A model generated the notes under the pieces. The model was given only the letters and a program-made list of their open reading frames with translations. It did not search any database and had not been told where the DNA came from. Positions 1 to 8,144 of a stretch of DNA of 32,837 nucleotides are shown here, one piece after another (within the stretch, counting starts at the first letter, position 1; every line of letters begins with the position of its first letter). The stretch is from positions 1 to 32,837 of the forward strand of contig NZ_JAELUI010000059.1 in assembly GCF_016429285.1 (NCBI RefSeq), written 5' to 3'. This stretch comes from Ralstonia sp. ASV6. GTDB lineage: Bacteria; Pseudomonadota; Gammaproteobacteria; Burkholderiales; Burkholderiaceae. The position numbers were made by a program, and so were the translations under genes.

Positions 1-231
1 CCCGATCCCAGACCGTATCGCATGGCGCTGGAACAGCTTGGTGTGGAGGCGGCAGATGCCGCGTTTGTGGCCGGTTCCAGCTATGACATGTTCGGCACGG
101 CAGCGATGGGTTTGCGCACCTACTGGCACAACCGCATCGGCCTCTCGCTGGTAGACGGCGCGCAGCCGCCGGAAATCGAATCGCCGACACTGGACGGGCT
201 TGTGCCCTGGGCCAGCCGCTTTACCGAATGA
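1..231 (+). CDS. HAD-family hydrolase (haloacid dehalogenase type II-like), C-terminal end only
   Basis: The reading frame is open from the first base and ends with TGA at 229-231, so only about 76 C-terminal residues are present. They include the segment VAGSSYDMFG followed by GLRTYWHNR, which resembles the motif-IV region of L-2-haloacid dehalogenase-type HAD hydrolases, where an aspartate in a loop after a short strand helps bind Mg2+. Such enzymes hydrolyse small organic halides or phosphates in the cytosol; the substrate cannot be told from this fragment. The stop lies 11 bases before the next ATG and overlaps that gene's Shine-Dalgarno, so the two genes are very probably co-transcribed and translationally coupled. 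Confidence 0.75.
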   Translation, partial: PDPRPYRMALEQLGVEAADAAFVAGSSYDMFGTAAMGLRTYWHNRIGLSLVDGAQPPEIESPTLDGLVPWASRFTE

Positions 232-242
232 GGAGCGCAACC

Positions 243-1391
243 ATGACCTCCAGCACGATCACCCTAGATGCACTCGACACGCCCGCTGCAGTCATCGACC
301 TGCCGCGCATGCAGCACAACATTGCGCGCATGCAGCAGCGCATGAACGCGCTGGGCGTGACATTCCGTCCGCACGTAAAGACCACCAAGTGCCTCGACGT
401 GGTGCGCGCGCAGGTGGCGGCCGGCGCGCAGGGCATTACCGTTTCGACATTGAAGGAGGCCGAGGCGTTCTTTGCCGCCGGCATTATCGACATTCTGTAT
501 GCCGTGGGCATCGTTGCCGCCAAGTTGCCGCGCGCGATGGCGTTGTATCGACAGGGCTGCCACCTCAAGCTCGTCGTGGACAACGTAGAGGCCGCCCAGG
601 CCGTGGTCGACCACTACCGCACCCATGGCGAGTGCAGCGAGGTGTGGATCGAAGTCGACACCGATGGCCACCGCTCCGGCATTACGCCCGAGCAGGATGC
701 GTTGCTGGAGGTCGGCCGCATCCTGCAGGACGGCGGCATCAAGGTGGGCGGCGTGATGACGCACGCTGGCTCCAGCTACGACTTGCATGACCAGGCCGCG
801 CTTGCTGCGCTGGCCGAGCAGGAGCGCGCCGGTTGCGTGCGCGCCGCGCAGCGCTTGCGCGAGGCGGGTATTCCGTGCACAGCAGTCAGCGTTGGCTCCA
901 CACCGACTGCTTTGGCTGCGGAGCATCTGGAAGGCGTGACCGAAGTGCGCGCGGGTGTCTACGTGTTCTTCGATCTGGTCATGCACAACGTGGGCGTGTG
1001 CAAGATCGATGAGATTGCCCTGAGCGTACTGACCACCGTGATCGGTCATCAAGCGGACAAGGGTTGGGTGATCGTCGATGCGGGCTGGATGGCCATGAGC
1101 CGTGACCGTGGTACGGCCAAGCAGTTGCACGACTTCGGCTACGGTCAACCCTGCGCGCTCGATGGCACGCTGTTCGACGGGCTCACGCTGATCGGCGCGA
1201 ACCAGGAACACGGCATCCTGGCCGCGAGCGACGGCTCGGTTCGCGATGATCTTGCCACACGCTTTCCCGTCGGGACAAAGCTGCGCATCCTGCCGAACCA
1301 CGCGTGCGCAACGGGTGCGCAGTTTCCCGAGTATCACGCGGTGTCGTCGCGCGGCGGAGTGGAAGTGTGGGGACGGTTTCACGGCTGGTGA
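243..1391 (+). CDS. DSD1-family PLP enzyme (D-threonine aldolase / D-serine dehydratase-like)
   Basis: A 382-residue fold-type III PLP enzyme. The N-terminal alanine-racemase-like barrel carries PHVKTTK, where K46 should form the Schiff base with PLP. The C-terminal beta domain carries NHACATG, whose H353 and C355 match the metal-binding His and Cys of D-serine dehydratase and D-threonine aldolase. The family cleaves or dehydrates beta-hydroxy D-amino acids in the cytosol using PLP and a divalent metal; which reaction applies here cannot be decided by eye. The ATG at 243 is chosen because AGGAG at 231-235 sits seven bases upstream; an in-frame ATG at 228 lacks such a site. It follows the HAD gene closely, suggesting one operon. 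A diverged copy of its 3' end lies about 410 bp downstream. Confidence 0.88.
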   Translation: MTSSTITLDALDTPAAVIDLPRMQHNIARMQQRMNALGVTFRPHVKTTKCLDVVRAQVAAGAQGITVSTLKEAEAFFAAGIIDILYAVGIVAAKLPRAMALYRQGCHLKLVVDNVEAAQAVVDHYRTHGECSEVWIEVDTDGHRSGITPEQDALLEVGRILQDGGIKVGGVMTHAGSSYDLHDQAALAALAEQERAGCVRAAQRLREAGIPCTAVSVGSTPTALAAEHLEGVTEVRAGVYVFFDLVMHNVGVCKIDEIALSVLTTVIGHQADKGWVIVDAGWMAMSRDRGTAKQLHDFGYGQPCALDGTLFDGLTLIGANQEHGILAASDGSVRDDLATRFPVGTKLRILPNHACATGAQFPEYHAVSSRGGVEVWGRFHGW

Positions 1392-1881
1392 GCACCGCCA
1401 GGTCGCCTGCGTTTCAGGACCGCGTTGGACAGCTGAGCGTTTCGCCGACGCATGGACTCCGCCTGTCCGCCTTGAACGGCATCATCCGGGGTCGGACACT
1501 CGCCAGGCGAATCATTGGAGGCGTGCGTCGCACGTACGCAAGGGGCGCATGCTTGCGGTGCACGTCCGCGGCCTCGCACCACAGCCGCCGGTCGTCGTCA
1601 GTGCGGCGAGGACCAGGTCGGCAAAGCCGATCGAGATGGTTCGCACAGGTGGGCTGCGCACCGTCGTGTTTCCATCAACCCTGTCGGGACGAACGGAGCA
1701 TCCTGCCGAACCACGCGTGTGCAACCGGCGCACAGTTTCCCGAGTATCGCGTGGTGTCACCGCGTTACGTACGCCAATGTTTCGAAATGATCTAAGTCGC
1801 GGGCATTCGGATCGTGTACCGTTTGGCGCCGGATGCCGAGCAAGAGAACGACAAAGATGACAACGACCGCAGGACATTGAC
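1392..1881. other. 490-bp intergenic region with decayed DNA
   Basis: Apart from the DSD1-like stump at 1682-1763, I see no convincing gene. Several frames stay open on both strands, but their translations are Arg/Cys/His-rich with no recognisable domain and no ribosome binding site. The promoter of the membrane-protein gene at 1882 should lie in the last 100 bases, but I cannot pick clear -35/-10 boxes. The region is most simply the debris of a replaced or deleted gene. Confidence 0.5.
1682..1763 (+). pseudogene. Remnant of a second DSD1-like gene 3' end
   Basis: This stretch aligns with 1268-1350 inside the intact PLP-enzyme gene. Over a 62-base core there are about nine mismatches, roughly 85% identity. 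In the matching frame it still reads ILPNHACATGAQFPEY, identical to the intact protein over these residues including the metal-binding His and Cys. Most differences are at third codon positions, so the copy diverged while under coding selection and broke later. Similarity fades upstream with indels, and the normal C-terminal residues are absent. It is best read as the stump of a paralogue or replaced allele, not a working gene. Confidence 0.7.
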
Positions 1882-3150
1882 ATGGGCGCACAGCAACCGC
1901 CAACCCGTGCGCAGGCAAACGCAACGCCCGCCATCGGGCGCTATTGGTTCGGCATGGTTCTTGGCATTGCGCTCGGACTGTGGTTAGGCGGCTTGAGTCT
2001 GGCAGCCGTGCTGACCCCGAACCTCGGCTATGGCGCCATCGGCCTAGTCATGCTGGCGATTTTCGTTGGTGGGCCGCTGGCCGCAGCGCTGGTGATTACC
2101 TGGATCGTCTATATGGCGAAGGCACGCGGCAGCCTGCCGGGCCGCATACATGCAGTGATGTTCGCGCCGCCACTGCTTGCCATGTGCATCGTGCCTGCCG
2201 CGATGGAGATGGAATCCGCCAACGCCCGGCGATTTTCAGATGCGCATCCGGCCATCCATGAAACCCACGTCAATCTGAGCGGCGGACCGCTATGGCTGGC
2301 GCCAGATGTCGACGGTAACAACGCTTCCGACGCACCGCCCAAAATGCCGATGGAGCCTGGTCCGAATGCCAGGTTCGTGAGCCTTACACGCTACCCGGAC
2401 AGGGCTGGCGTGGCTGCGGGCACGTTCCCTTACGATGGCGCCCATCTGCGTGCCAGTATTGATACCTACACCTACGGCAGCAGCAACCCAGAAGGGTGGA
2501 GCACCACGAACGGGCGTACCGTACCGCTGGTGCGTTTGCCTTATCCTGATCTTCACAAGGTCAGCCGCTTCGTGCCCGAGCCCTGGGTATTGGTGCATCA
2601 GTACTTCCACTACGGCGATCACGTGGAGATGGCCCCCAGCCTGAATCTGGGCGCCGCTTCCACCGAGGATGCGCTGATCGGCAAGGTCGGCAATCTGGTG
2701 CAGTTCCATCTGTCCAACCACGTTGCGCCCGTCATCGTGCGTCTCGAAGTGAATGGTCAGACCCTGGTGCTGGGTCGCAACGGCGCGATCGAGGCGAACA
2801 CCCACTGCACTTGGGCCTACACGCGCGCCGGCGAGGCGCTTGTGGACCTTGGCACGCCGTTGAAGCTGCGCTGGCAGACGCGGGATGATCCGGGGCACTG
2901 GCACGAGGCAAGCCTTAACATGCCAGCGCTGCGTGCTGCGCCCAGGGGCGCACCAGTTTCCCTGCCCAGCGTGCTGCTGTATTTCACGGGCAAGGGTTAC
3001 GTGGCCGCAGAACGCTTCCAACTGTTCGAGGCTGGTGGCGATCGTCGTGCACTGCTCGCGAGTGGCTTGCCCGCCAGTGTGCCGGCCGACGAAACATGCG
3101 GCAGCGCCATCGATGCATTTAATCCGGAGGTGGTGACGTTGCTGCGCTGA
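1882..3150 (+). CDS. Hypothetical membrane protein with large C-terminal domain
   Basis: A 422-residue protein I do not recognise. The N-terminal 110 residues hold three strongly hydrophobic segments (about 17-40, 49-78 and 87-107), followed by about 310 mostly soluble residues with many beta-prone stretches, probably exposed on one face of the inner membrane. Two cysteines near the C-terminal third could be structural. AGGA at 1871-1874 is seven bases before the chosen ATG. The gene stands alone: degenerate DNA lies upstream and a strong bidirectional terminator begins 43 bases after the stop. No catalytic motif is evident, so no function is proposed. Confidence 0.75.
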   Translation: MGAQQPPTRAQANATPAIGRYWFGMVLGIALGLWLGGLSLAAVLTPNLGYGAIGLVMLAIFVGGPLAAALVITWIVYMAKARGSLPGRIHAVMFAPPLLAMCIVPAAMEMESANARRFSDAHPAIHETHVNLSGGPLWLAPDVDGNNASDAPPKMPMEPGPNARFVSLTRYPDRAGVAAGTFPYDGAHLRASIDTYTYGSSNPEGWSTTNGRTVPLVRLPYPDLHKVSRFVPEPWVLVHQYFHYGDHVEMAPSLNLGAASTEDALIGKVGNLVQFHLSNHVAPVIVRLEVNGQTLVLGRNGAIEANTHCTWAYTRAGEALVDLGTPLKLRWQTRDDPGHWHEASLNMPALRAAPRGAPVSLPSVLLYFTGKGYVAAERFQLFEAGGDRRALLASGLPASVPADETCGSAIDAFNPEVVTLLR

Positions 3151-3193
3151 GTCTTGGTGATGTTTGCGAGGAGTTGGCTGGGCGCCAGAAAAG

Positions 3194-3230
3194 CAAAAAC
3201 CCGCGAAGCTTGTCGCCACGCGGGTTTTTG
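3194..3230. terminator. Bidirectional intrinsic terminator
   Basis: A perfect 12-bp stem (CAAAAACCCGCG at 3194-3205, its complement at 3219-3230) encloses a 13-nt loop. The A-run on the left arm and T-run on the right make it work from either direction: it can end the membrane-protein transcript going right and the tRNA-Leu transcript going left. Confidence 0.9.
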
Positions 3231-3259
3231 TTCGCCCTCGAACCGCTGAGGACTGTGTT

Positions 3260-3344
<85 letters not shown>

Positions 3345-3535
3345 TAGGTGAGCGGCGCATTTTACAGCCCCCCGCGAAATTTGCAAGCCTTTCTTGAACG
3401 AAGGGAATTTCGCCCCGCCAGGCGCACGAGCGTTACAGCCGTTACGCGTGTGGCGGTCCATGGAATGGTGGCCCCGCTGCTACGCTGCCGCGCAGTTTTC
3501 CGCAGTCCATTCTTTCCCGTTCTCGAGGTTGATCG
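3345..3535. other. Promoter region of the beta-lactamase gene
   Basis: These 191 bases separate the tRNA-Leu 5' end from the beta-lactamase and must hold the divergent promoters of both. I could not find a convincing -35/-10 pair by eye. The ribosome binding site GAGG is at 3525-3528. Confidence 0.4.
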
Positions 3536-4375
3536 ATGATGAAACTCCGCCACGCCGCGACCGGCGCCCTGCTGGCCGCGCTTGCCACCTTTGCCCATGC
3601 CGAGCGCACGATCTGCACGATCGTCGCCGATGCGGCCACCGGCAAGGTCGTTCTGCACGAAGGCCAGTGCGCCGAACGTGTCACGCCCGCGTCCACCTTC
3701 AAGCTGGCGCTGGCCGTCATGGGCTACGACCACGGCTTCCTGAAAGACGAGCATGCCCCCGTCGAGCACATGAAGGCTGGCGACCCCGATTGGGGTGGCG
3801 AGGCCTGGCACCAGCCCATCGACCCTACGCTGTGGCTCAAGTACTCGGTGGTCTGGTATTCGCAGCGCATCACGCATGCGATGGGTGCGCAGACGTTGCA
3901 GTCGTACCTGCGCAAGTTCGACTACGGCAACATGGACGCGAGCGGCGACCCGGGAAAAAACAACGGTCTGGATCGCTCGTGGATCACCTCGTCGCTGAAG
4001 ATCTCGCCGGAGGAGCAGGTGGCTTTCATGCGCAAGATCGTCAATCGCCAGTTGCCGGTGTCTGCGCATACGTACGAGATGGTCGAGCGCACGGTGCAGA
4101 CCTGGCCGGTGCCGGGTGGCTGGGCCGTGCAGGGCAAGACCGGCACCGCAGGGCCGGGCCCCGGCAACACGTCCCCCGACGGCACGTGGGACCAGGCGCA
4201 CGCCTACGGCTGGTTTGTCGGCTGGGCGAAGAAGGGCACGGGTGACGACAGTCGGACCTACGTGTTTGCAAACCTGATTCAGGACAACAAGCTTGAACCG
4301 ACATCAGGAGGCTTGCGCTCGCGCGATGCGCTACTGGCGCGTCTGCCAGAAGTATTGGCCTTTGCGGACCACTGA
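3536..4375 (+). CDS. Class D beta-lactamase, OXA-22-like
   Basis: A 279-residue periplasmic serine beta-lactamase that acylates and hydrolyses penicillins and related drugs. All class D signatures are present: S53-T-F-K56 with the nucleophilic serine and carboxylatable lysine, S104-V-V106, Y130-G-N132, W149 and K201-T-G203. The first 22 residues form a signal peptide ending in HA. Tandem ATG codons occur at 3536 and 3539; GAGG at 3525-3528 suits the first better (7 bases), though the second gives the shorter MKLRH form. Sequence and length (275 residues expected) recall OXA-22, the chromosomal enzyme of Ralstonia pickettii; I judge this from memory, so the exact allele is open. It lies in ordinary chromosomal surroundings without insertion sequences or an integron, consistent with an intrinsic gene. 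It converges with the arsR-type gene, leaving nine bases between stops. Confidence 0.93.
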   Translation: MMKLRHAATGALLAALATFAHAERTICTIVADAATGKVVLHEGQCAERVTPASTFKLALAVMGYDHGFLKDEHAPVEHMKAGDPDWGGEAWHQPIDPTLWLKYSVVWYSQRITHAMGAQTLQSYLRKFDYGNMDASGDPGKNNGLDRSWITSSLKISPEEQVAFMRKIVNRQLPVSAHTYEMVERTVQTWPVPGGWAVQGKTGTAGPGPGNTSPDGTWDQAHAYGWFVGWAKKGTGDDSRTYVFANLIQDNKLEPTSGGLRSRDALLARLPEVLAFADH

Positions 4376-4384
4376 ACCGCAGGG

Positions 4385-5110
4385 TCACGTATGACGGTGC
4401 TTTGCCTCGCTGCGCACCGTCGCTTCATCCACGCCCAGGCGCTGATGCAGTTCCTGCCAGCCCTTGGGCGTCACCAACACCGCGCGTGAGTTGCGCGAGC
4501 GCAGCATCCAGCCTGCGTCACACAGCCGATGCAGGAACTGCACGCCCAGCGGCCCCGCCAGGTGATGCGTGCGTTCGGTCCAATCCAGGCATTGCCGTGC
4601 CAGCCCACGCCGGGTTGGGCGGATGCCGCGCACGTCGAGCCCGATGTTGCCAAACCAGATGACGCCCGCCGCGCTGATCTCGTACTGCTTGTCGGGCATC
4701 GGCAGCAGATAGCCGTGCGATTGCAGCGCCTGCGTGACGGCCACGCCAACCTGCCCGGCAAGATGGTCGTAGCAGCAGCGGCAGAAGCCCAGTTCGCGCG
4801 CCTTGGGGCCCGGTGCCGTGCGCCGCACGGCTGCCGCTGGTGTGATGGCGGCAAGGTGTTCCAGCGCTTGCGCCACGTGCCCACCGGCCAGCCGGAAATA
4901 CCGGTGCCGTCCTTCCGTCTCCACTGCCAGCAGGCCGCCGTCGAGCAGCTTGGCCAGGTGCGTGCTTGCCGTCTGCGCAGTGACGCCGGCCGCATGTGCC
5001 AGCTCGCCCGCAGGTAGCGCGCGCCCGTCGAGCAGTGCTGTGAGCATGGCGGCACGTGCCGGGTCGGCGATCAGGAAGGCCGTGCCGGAAAAGCTGTTCA
5101 GATGGGACAT
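4385..5110 (-). CDS. ArsR-family winged-helix regulator
   Basis: A 241-residue regulator. Residues 10-75 form the ArsR winged-helix domain, with the recognition helix around TAQTASTHLAKL and the wing around EGRHRYFRLAGG. The C-terminal half is long for the family and contains CRCCYDHLAG (C110, C112, C113), a motif seen in the ArsR subfamily often paired with MFS or cysteine/metabolite genes; whether the cysteines sense metal or redox is unknown. AGGAG precedes the ATG. It is transcribed divergently from the MFS exporter with 126 bases between starts, so it most likely represses that exporter and itself, probably through the dyad at 5161-5176. Confidence 0.87.
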   Translation of the reverse strand: MSHLNSFSGTAFLIADPARAAMLTALLDGRALPAGELAHAAGVTAQTASTHLAKLLDGGLLAVETEGRHRYFRLAGGHVAQALEHLAAITPAAAVRRTAPGPKARELGFCRCCYDHLAGQVGVAVTQALQSHGYLLPMPDKQYEISAAGVIWFGNIGLDVRGIRPTRRGLARQCLDWTERTHHLAGPLGVQFLHRLCDAGWMLRSRNSRAVLVTPKGWQELHQRLGVDEATVRSEAKHRHT

Positions 5111-5160
5111 GTCGGACTCCTCGAGTTGTGTCCATTCTAGGGACGCCCGTGCCGCGATGC

Positions 5161-5176
5161 TTCGACACGCGTCGAA
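5161..5176. promoter_or_regulatory. Inverted repeat, candidate ArsR-type operator
   Basis: Perfect 6-bp arms TTCGAC and GTCGAA separated by ACGC, near the middle of the arsR-MFS divergent intergenic region. A dyad of this size between a winged-helix repressor and its likely target is where an autoregulatory operator is expected. The assignment is inferred from position and symmetry only. Confidence 0.5.
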
Positions 5177-5236
5177 ACGTCATCCGGGGTGCCGGCACTA
5201 CGCTCGGGTCATTGTTCCCTTGGGTGGAGTCCGAAG

Positions 5237-6613
5237 ATGGATGGCATGACGTTGCAACAGGCGCACACCGGCCCTGTGCCACACAAACGGCTGGTGCTGT
5301 GCGTGTTGTCGATGGCCGTGCTGGTCGCGCAGATCGACACCGCCGTGGTCAACCTGGCCGTGCGCCCGATCGGCCAGGTCTTTCATGCGGGCGTCGGTCC
5401 GCTGCAGTGGGTAATCGACGCCTACAACCTGGCCTACGCCACGCTGCTGCTCACCGGCGGCCTGCTGGTGGACCTATATGGGCGGCGGCGCGCGTTCGTA
5501 TCAGGGGCGGTGGTGTTTTCGGTGGCTTCCGTGCTGTGTGCGCTGGCGCCGTCCATCAATTGGTTGATTGGTGCGCGGGCGCTGGCCGGGTTAGGGGCGT
5601 CGCTGATGCTGCCGGCGTCATTGGCGATCCTGCGGGTGGTGTGGCGGGACCCGGTCGAACGCGGGCACGCATTGGGCGTCTGGGCGGCGTGCAACGGCTT
5701 GGCCATGACGATCGGCCCGACGGTAGGCGGTTTGCTCGTTACGCACTTCGGCTGGAGTGCGGTGTTCTGGGTGGTGGTGCCGGTGAGCATGGTTGCCATG
5801 GTGCTGGCCGTACGTGTGGTGCCGGAATCGTCGGATGCCACGCACCGCCGGTTCGATGCGTTGGCGCAGGTCCTGGGCGCCATCACGCTGGGTGGCTTGG
5901 CCTTTGCTGCCATTGAGGCGCATCAGGACTGGCGCTTGGCTATCAGCGTGCTGGCGGCGGCCCTTGGTGCGCTTGTGTGGTTCATCTATGTGGAAGCGCG
6001 TCACGGCAGTGCGGCGCTGGTACCGTTGGATCTCTTCCGCATCCGTGACTTCCGGGGTGCCGTTGTCGCGACGGCAGGCATGACCTTCGGCATGTACGGC
6101 GCGCTCTTCCTGCTGCCGCTCATGTGGCAAAGCACCGGGCGCTTCAGCGTGACCGGTGCAGGCATCGCACTGATGCCGATGGCGGTGGTGTTCATGGTGG
6201 TGTCGCCCACCTCGGGCGTGGTGTTACGTCGCTTTGGTGCGCGGCTGGCGATGGCCGGTGGCGTGGGCATCATCGCGCTGGGGTTGCTGACGCTGGGTGG
6301 GTTTGCCGGTGATGTGTCCATCGTGCCAACAGCGATTGGGCTGGCGCTGACCGGGCTCGGCATGGGCTTTGCCACCGGGCCGTTGATGAACACTGCCGTG
6401 GGTGCGGTGGGGCCCGAACGTTCGGGCACGGCCTCCGCGCTGGTCAACGTGGCGCGCATGAGCGGTGCGACGCTGGGCGTGGCGATCCTGGGCACGGTGT
6501 ACGCCGTGTATGGCGGAGGCGCGCAGGGCCTGCGCATGGCGATGCTGAGCGGGGGCATGGTGCAGCTTGTGTGCGCCGCCGTGGCCTGGCTGCACGGTGC
6601 CGCGCGCCGCTGA
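5237..6613 (+). CDS. MFS transporter, DHA2 (EmrB/QacA) family drug exporter
   Basis: A 458-residue inner-membrane protein with roughly 12-14 hydrophobic helices. Early residues IDTAVVNLAVRPIG and QWVIDAYNLAYA match the TM1-TM2 region of DHA2 proton-drug antiporters, DLYGRRRAF is the motif-A loop between TM2 and TM3, and GPTVGGLL is the antiporter motif C in TM5. The ATG at 5237 is chosen because GGAG at 5226-5229 is seven bases upstream; the frame extends to 5189 but that stretch overlaps the regulatory region. Its divergent ArsR neighbour is the likely regulator. The substrate is unknown; members export dyes, antiseptics or antibiotics. Confidence 0.9.
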   Translation: MDGMTLQQAHTGPVPHKRLVLCVLSMAVLVAQIDTAVVNLAVRPIGQVFHAGVGPLQWVIDAYNLAYATLLLTGGLLVDLYGRRRAFVSGAVVFSVASVLCALAPSINWLIGARALAGLGASLMLPASLAILRVVWRDPVERGHALGVWAACNGLAMTIGPTVGGLLVTHFGWSAVFWVVVPVSMVAMVLAVRVVPESSDATHRRFDALAQVLGAITLGGLAFAAIEAHQDWRLAISVLAAALGALVWFIYVEARHGSAALVPLDLFRIRDFRGAVVATAGMTFGMYGALFLLPLMWQSTGRFSVTGAGIALMPMAVVFMVVSPTSGVVLRRFGARLAMAGGVGIIALGLLTLGGFAGDVSIVPTAIGLALTGLGMGFATGPLMNTAVGAVGPERSGTASALVNVARMSGATLGVAILGTVYAVYGGGAQGLRMAMLSGGMVQLVCAAVAWLHGAARR

Positions 6614-6711
6614 GCATTGCGCTGGCGCATACACGCTTTGCAGCGTCGCGCATTCTCGCGGTGCGGGCGCGGCTCTACAGTCAAGCGGACATCCACACGC
6701 TGGAGCCGCCC

Positions 6712-7401
6712 GTGCCATTGCAACTCACCCTCGTCAGCCATCCGCTGTGCCCATACGTGCAGCGCGCCGCCATCGTCCTGCACGAGAAAGGCGTGCCGTT
6801 CACGCGCCGCGACATTGACCTCGCTGACAAGCCCGACTGGTTTCTGCGTATCTCGCCGCTGGGCAAGACGCCCGTGCTATTGGCGGGCGATACGCCCATC
6901 TTCGAATCCGCCGTCATCTGCGAATACCTGGATGAAGCCCAGATATGGCGCGAAGCACCACGCCTGCACCCCGAGGCGCCGCTGGCCCGCGCGCAGCATC
7001 GAGCATGGATGGAGTTCGGTTCCTCTGTGCTGAACGGCATTGCTGCGTTCTATACCGCGCCGGATGATGCAGCGCTTGCTGCGCGTGCCCAAGACCTGCG
7101 CCGGCGCTTTACGCAACTGGAGGCCGAGTTGGGCGACGGCCCCTATTTTGATGGCGCACGCTTTTGCATGGTCGATGCCGTGTTCGGACCCGTGTTCCGC
7201 TACTTCGACGTGTTCGACACGATCGATGCGTTCGGCGTGTTGGATGAACTGCCGAAAGTCGGTGCATGGCGCAGCGCACTGGCGGCTCGACCTTCTGTGC
7301 GCGATGCCGTAGATGTGGACTACGCAGCGCGTCTGCGGACATTCCTACTGACGCGAGGCTCAGCATTGTCGCGACGGACGGTCGCAGGTACGGTCAATTG
7401 A
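6712..7401 (+). CDS. Glutathione S-transferase family protein (cysteine-type active site)
   Basis: A 229-residue cytosolic GST. The N-terminal thioredoxin-like domain begins QLTLVSHPLCPYVQRAA; CPYVQR places a cysteine where omega-like and bacterial GSTs carry their catalytic residue, and GKTPVLL and FESAVICEYLDE are the cis-proline and glutathione gamma-glutamyl binding motifs. The C-terminal helical domain follows from about residue 85. The start is taken as GTG 6712 because GGAG at 6702-6705 sits six bases before it and the protein then has normal GST length; the open frame runs upstream to 6571 inside the MFS gene. The substrate is unknown. It may be read with the MFS gene 98 bases upstream. 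Confidence 0.87.
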   Translation: MPLQLTLVSHPLCPYVQRAAIVLHEKGVPFTRRDIDLADKPDWFLRISPLGKTPVLLAGDTPIFESAVICEYLDEAQIWREAPRLHPEAPLARAQHRAWMEFGSSVLNGIAAFYTAPDDAALAARAQDLRRRFTQLEAELGDGPYFDGARFCMVDAVFGPVFRYFDVFDTIDAFGVLDELPKVGAWRSALAARPSVRDAVDVDYAARLRTFLLTRGSALSRRTVAGTVN

Positions 7402-7409
7402 AGCCCACC

Positions 7410-7439
7410 AAAAAAATACCCGGCGAGGGGAATGCCGGG
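7410..7439 (-). terminator. Leftward intrinsic terminator
   Basis: Arms CCCGGC (7419-7424) and GCCGGG (7434-7439) enclose nine bases. On the minus strand the stem is followed by TA and seven T residues, a classic intrinsic terminator; on the plus strand no T-run follows. It would end a leftward transcript, yet no convincing leftward gene lies to its right. Confidence 0.7.
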
Positions 7440-7520
7440 CTAAGTGGGATGAGAAAGCTGGTTGATGCGGCGACATTACAAGGGTTCCTTTGAGGAGATT
7501 GAAAAAAATTTTAAAAAAGA

Positions 7521-7751
7521 GTGCGTTTTCGAAGGATTGCTCTAAGTAAACGAGTGCTTATAAATATTCAGTGGATTGGTGATGATCCTTTGCTGGTAAG
7601 GGTTTTCGAGGGGTCGCAAACGATTCGCGAAGAAAGCATCGGATTCAATTGTTTGGCGATGAAAATTAAAATAATGCGCTCGATGTTTCGTCGTAAATTG
7701 ATAAAACATCCGTCTGAATTTCGCCAAATAAAAATGCCTAAATTAAGTTAG
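7521..7751 (+). CDS. Possible small basic protein in AT-rich patch (doubtful)
   Basis: A 76-codon frame from GTG 7521 to TAG. The product is rich in Lys, Arg and Ile, lacks a signal peptide or transmembrane segment, and matches nothing I recognise. There is no good ribosome binding site at the proper distance. Codon and base use are unlike neighbouring genes, so it may be a foreign small gene, a decayed fragment or chance. An equally open 61-codon frame exists on the other strand (7542-7727), which weakens the case. Confidence 0.25.
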   Translation: MRFRRIALSKRVLINIQWIGDDPLLVRVFEGSQTIREESIGFNCLAMKIKIMRSMFRRKLIKHPSEFRQIKMPKLS

Positions 7752-8144
7752 GTGAGTGTGCGAGATGGCCAGCTTTTGCATCTCCGCAATCACTTATCTG
7801 CCTGAGCAGTAATTTTACATTTGTTGAATTTTGGTGCGCCGAGGGCGCCCACAATGCACTCCATTGACGAATCAGTGTCGCCTGCACACCCACCGGGACC
7901 GTGCAACTGAATCGTTTGCGGGCCTGACGGAGCCGCCGCCAATAGAGCGGCCCGTCCGCCCACCGGCCACGCCGCTGTCGTGCGCCGGATGCAAGGCGGC
8001 GACGAACGGGGAAGTTCGTTTTCCATTCATCCATCGATTGTTTCTCGGAGCGGTGTCTGCTCCGCTGGCGGAGCTTTGCGTGTCAGGTCCGGTAGGGCGT
8101 GGTGTGCGGGGTTCTTGCTGGCGGTGCGGGCACGGGAAATCAAT

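Larger units (their letters stand above)
7402..8144. other. 743-bp region with AT-rich patch upstream of autotransporter
   Basis: Contents are a leftward terminator (7410-7439), an AT-rich patch (about 7480-7800, roughly 40% GC by eye against well over 60% around it) with a possible 76-codon frame, and a GC-rich leader (7840-8144). The leader has several short hairpins, including AGCGG/CCGCT near 8050-8075. No promoter for the autotransporter stands out, though the AT-rich part is the natural place for one. The composition shift suggests acquired DNA or a silenced or regulated promoter region. Confidence 0.5.

Noticed and set aside
1246-1860. Overlapping plus-strand frames around the end of the PLP-enzyme gene as separate genes
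   Set aside because: They run out of frame through the intact gene into degenerate DNA, have no ribosome binding site and show shadow-like composition.
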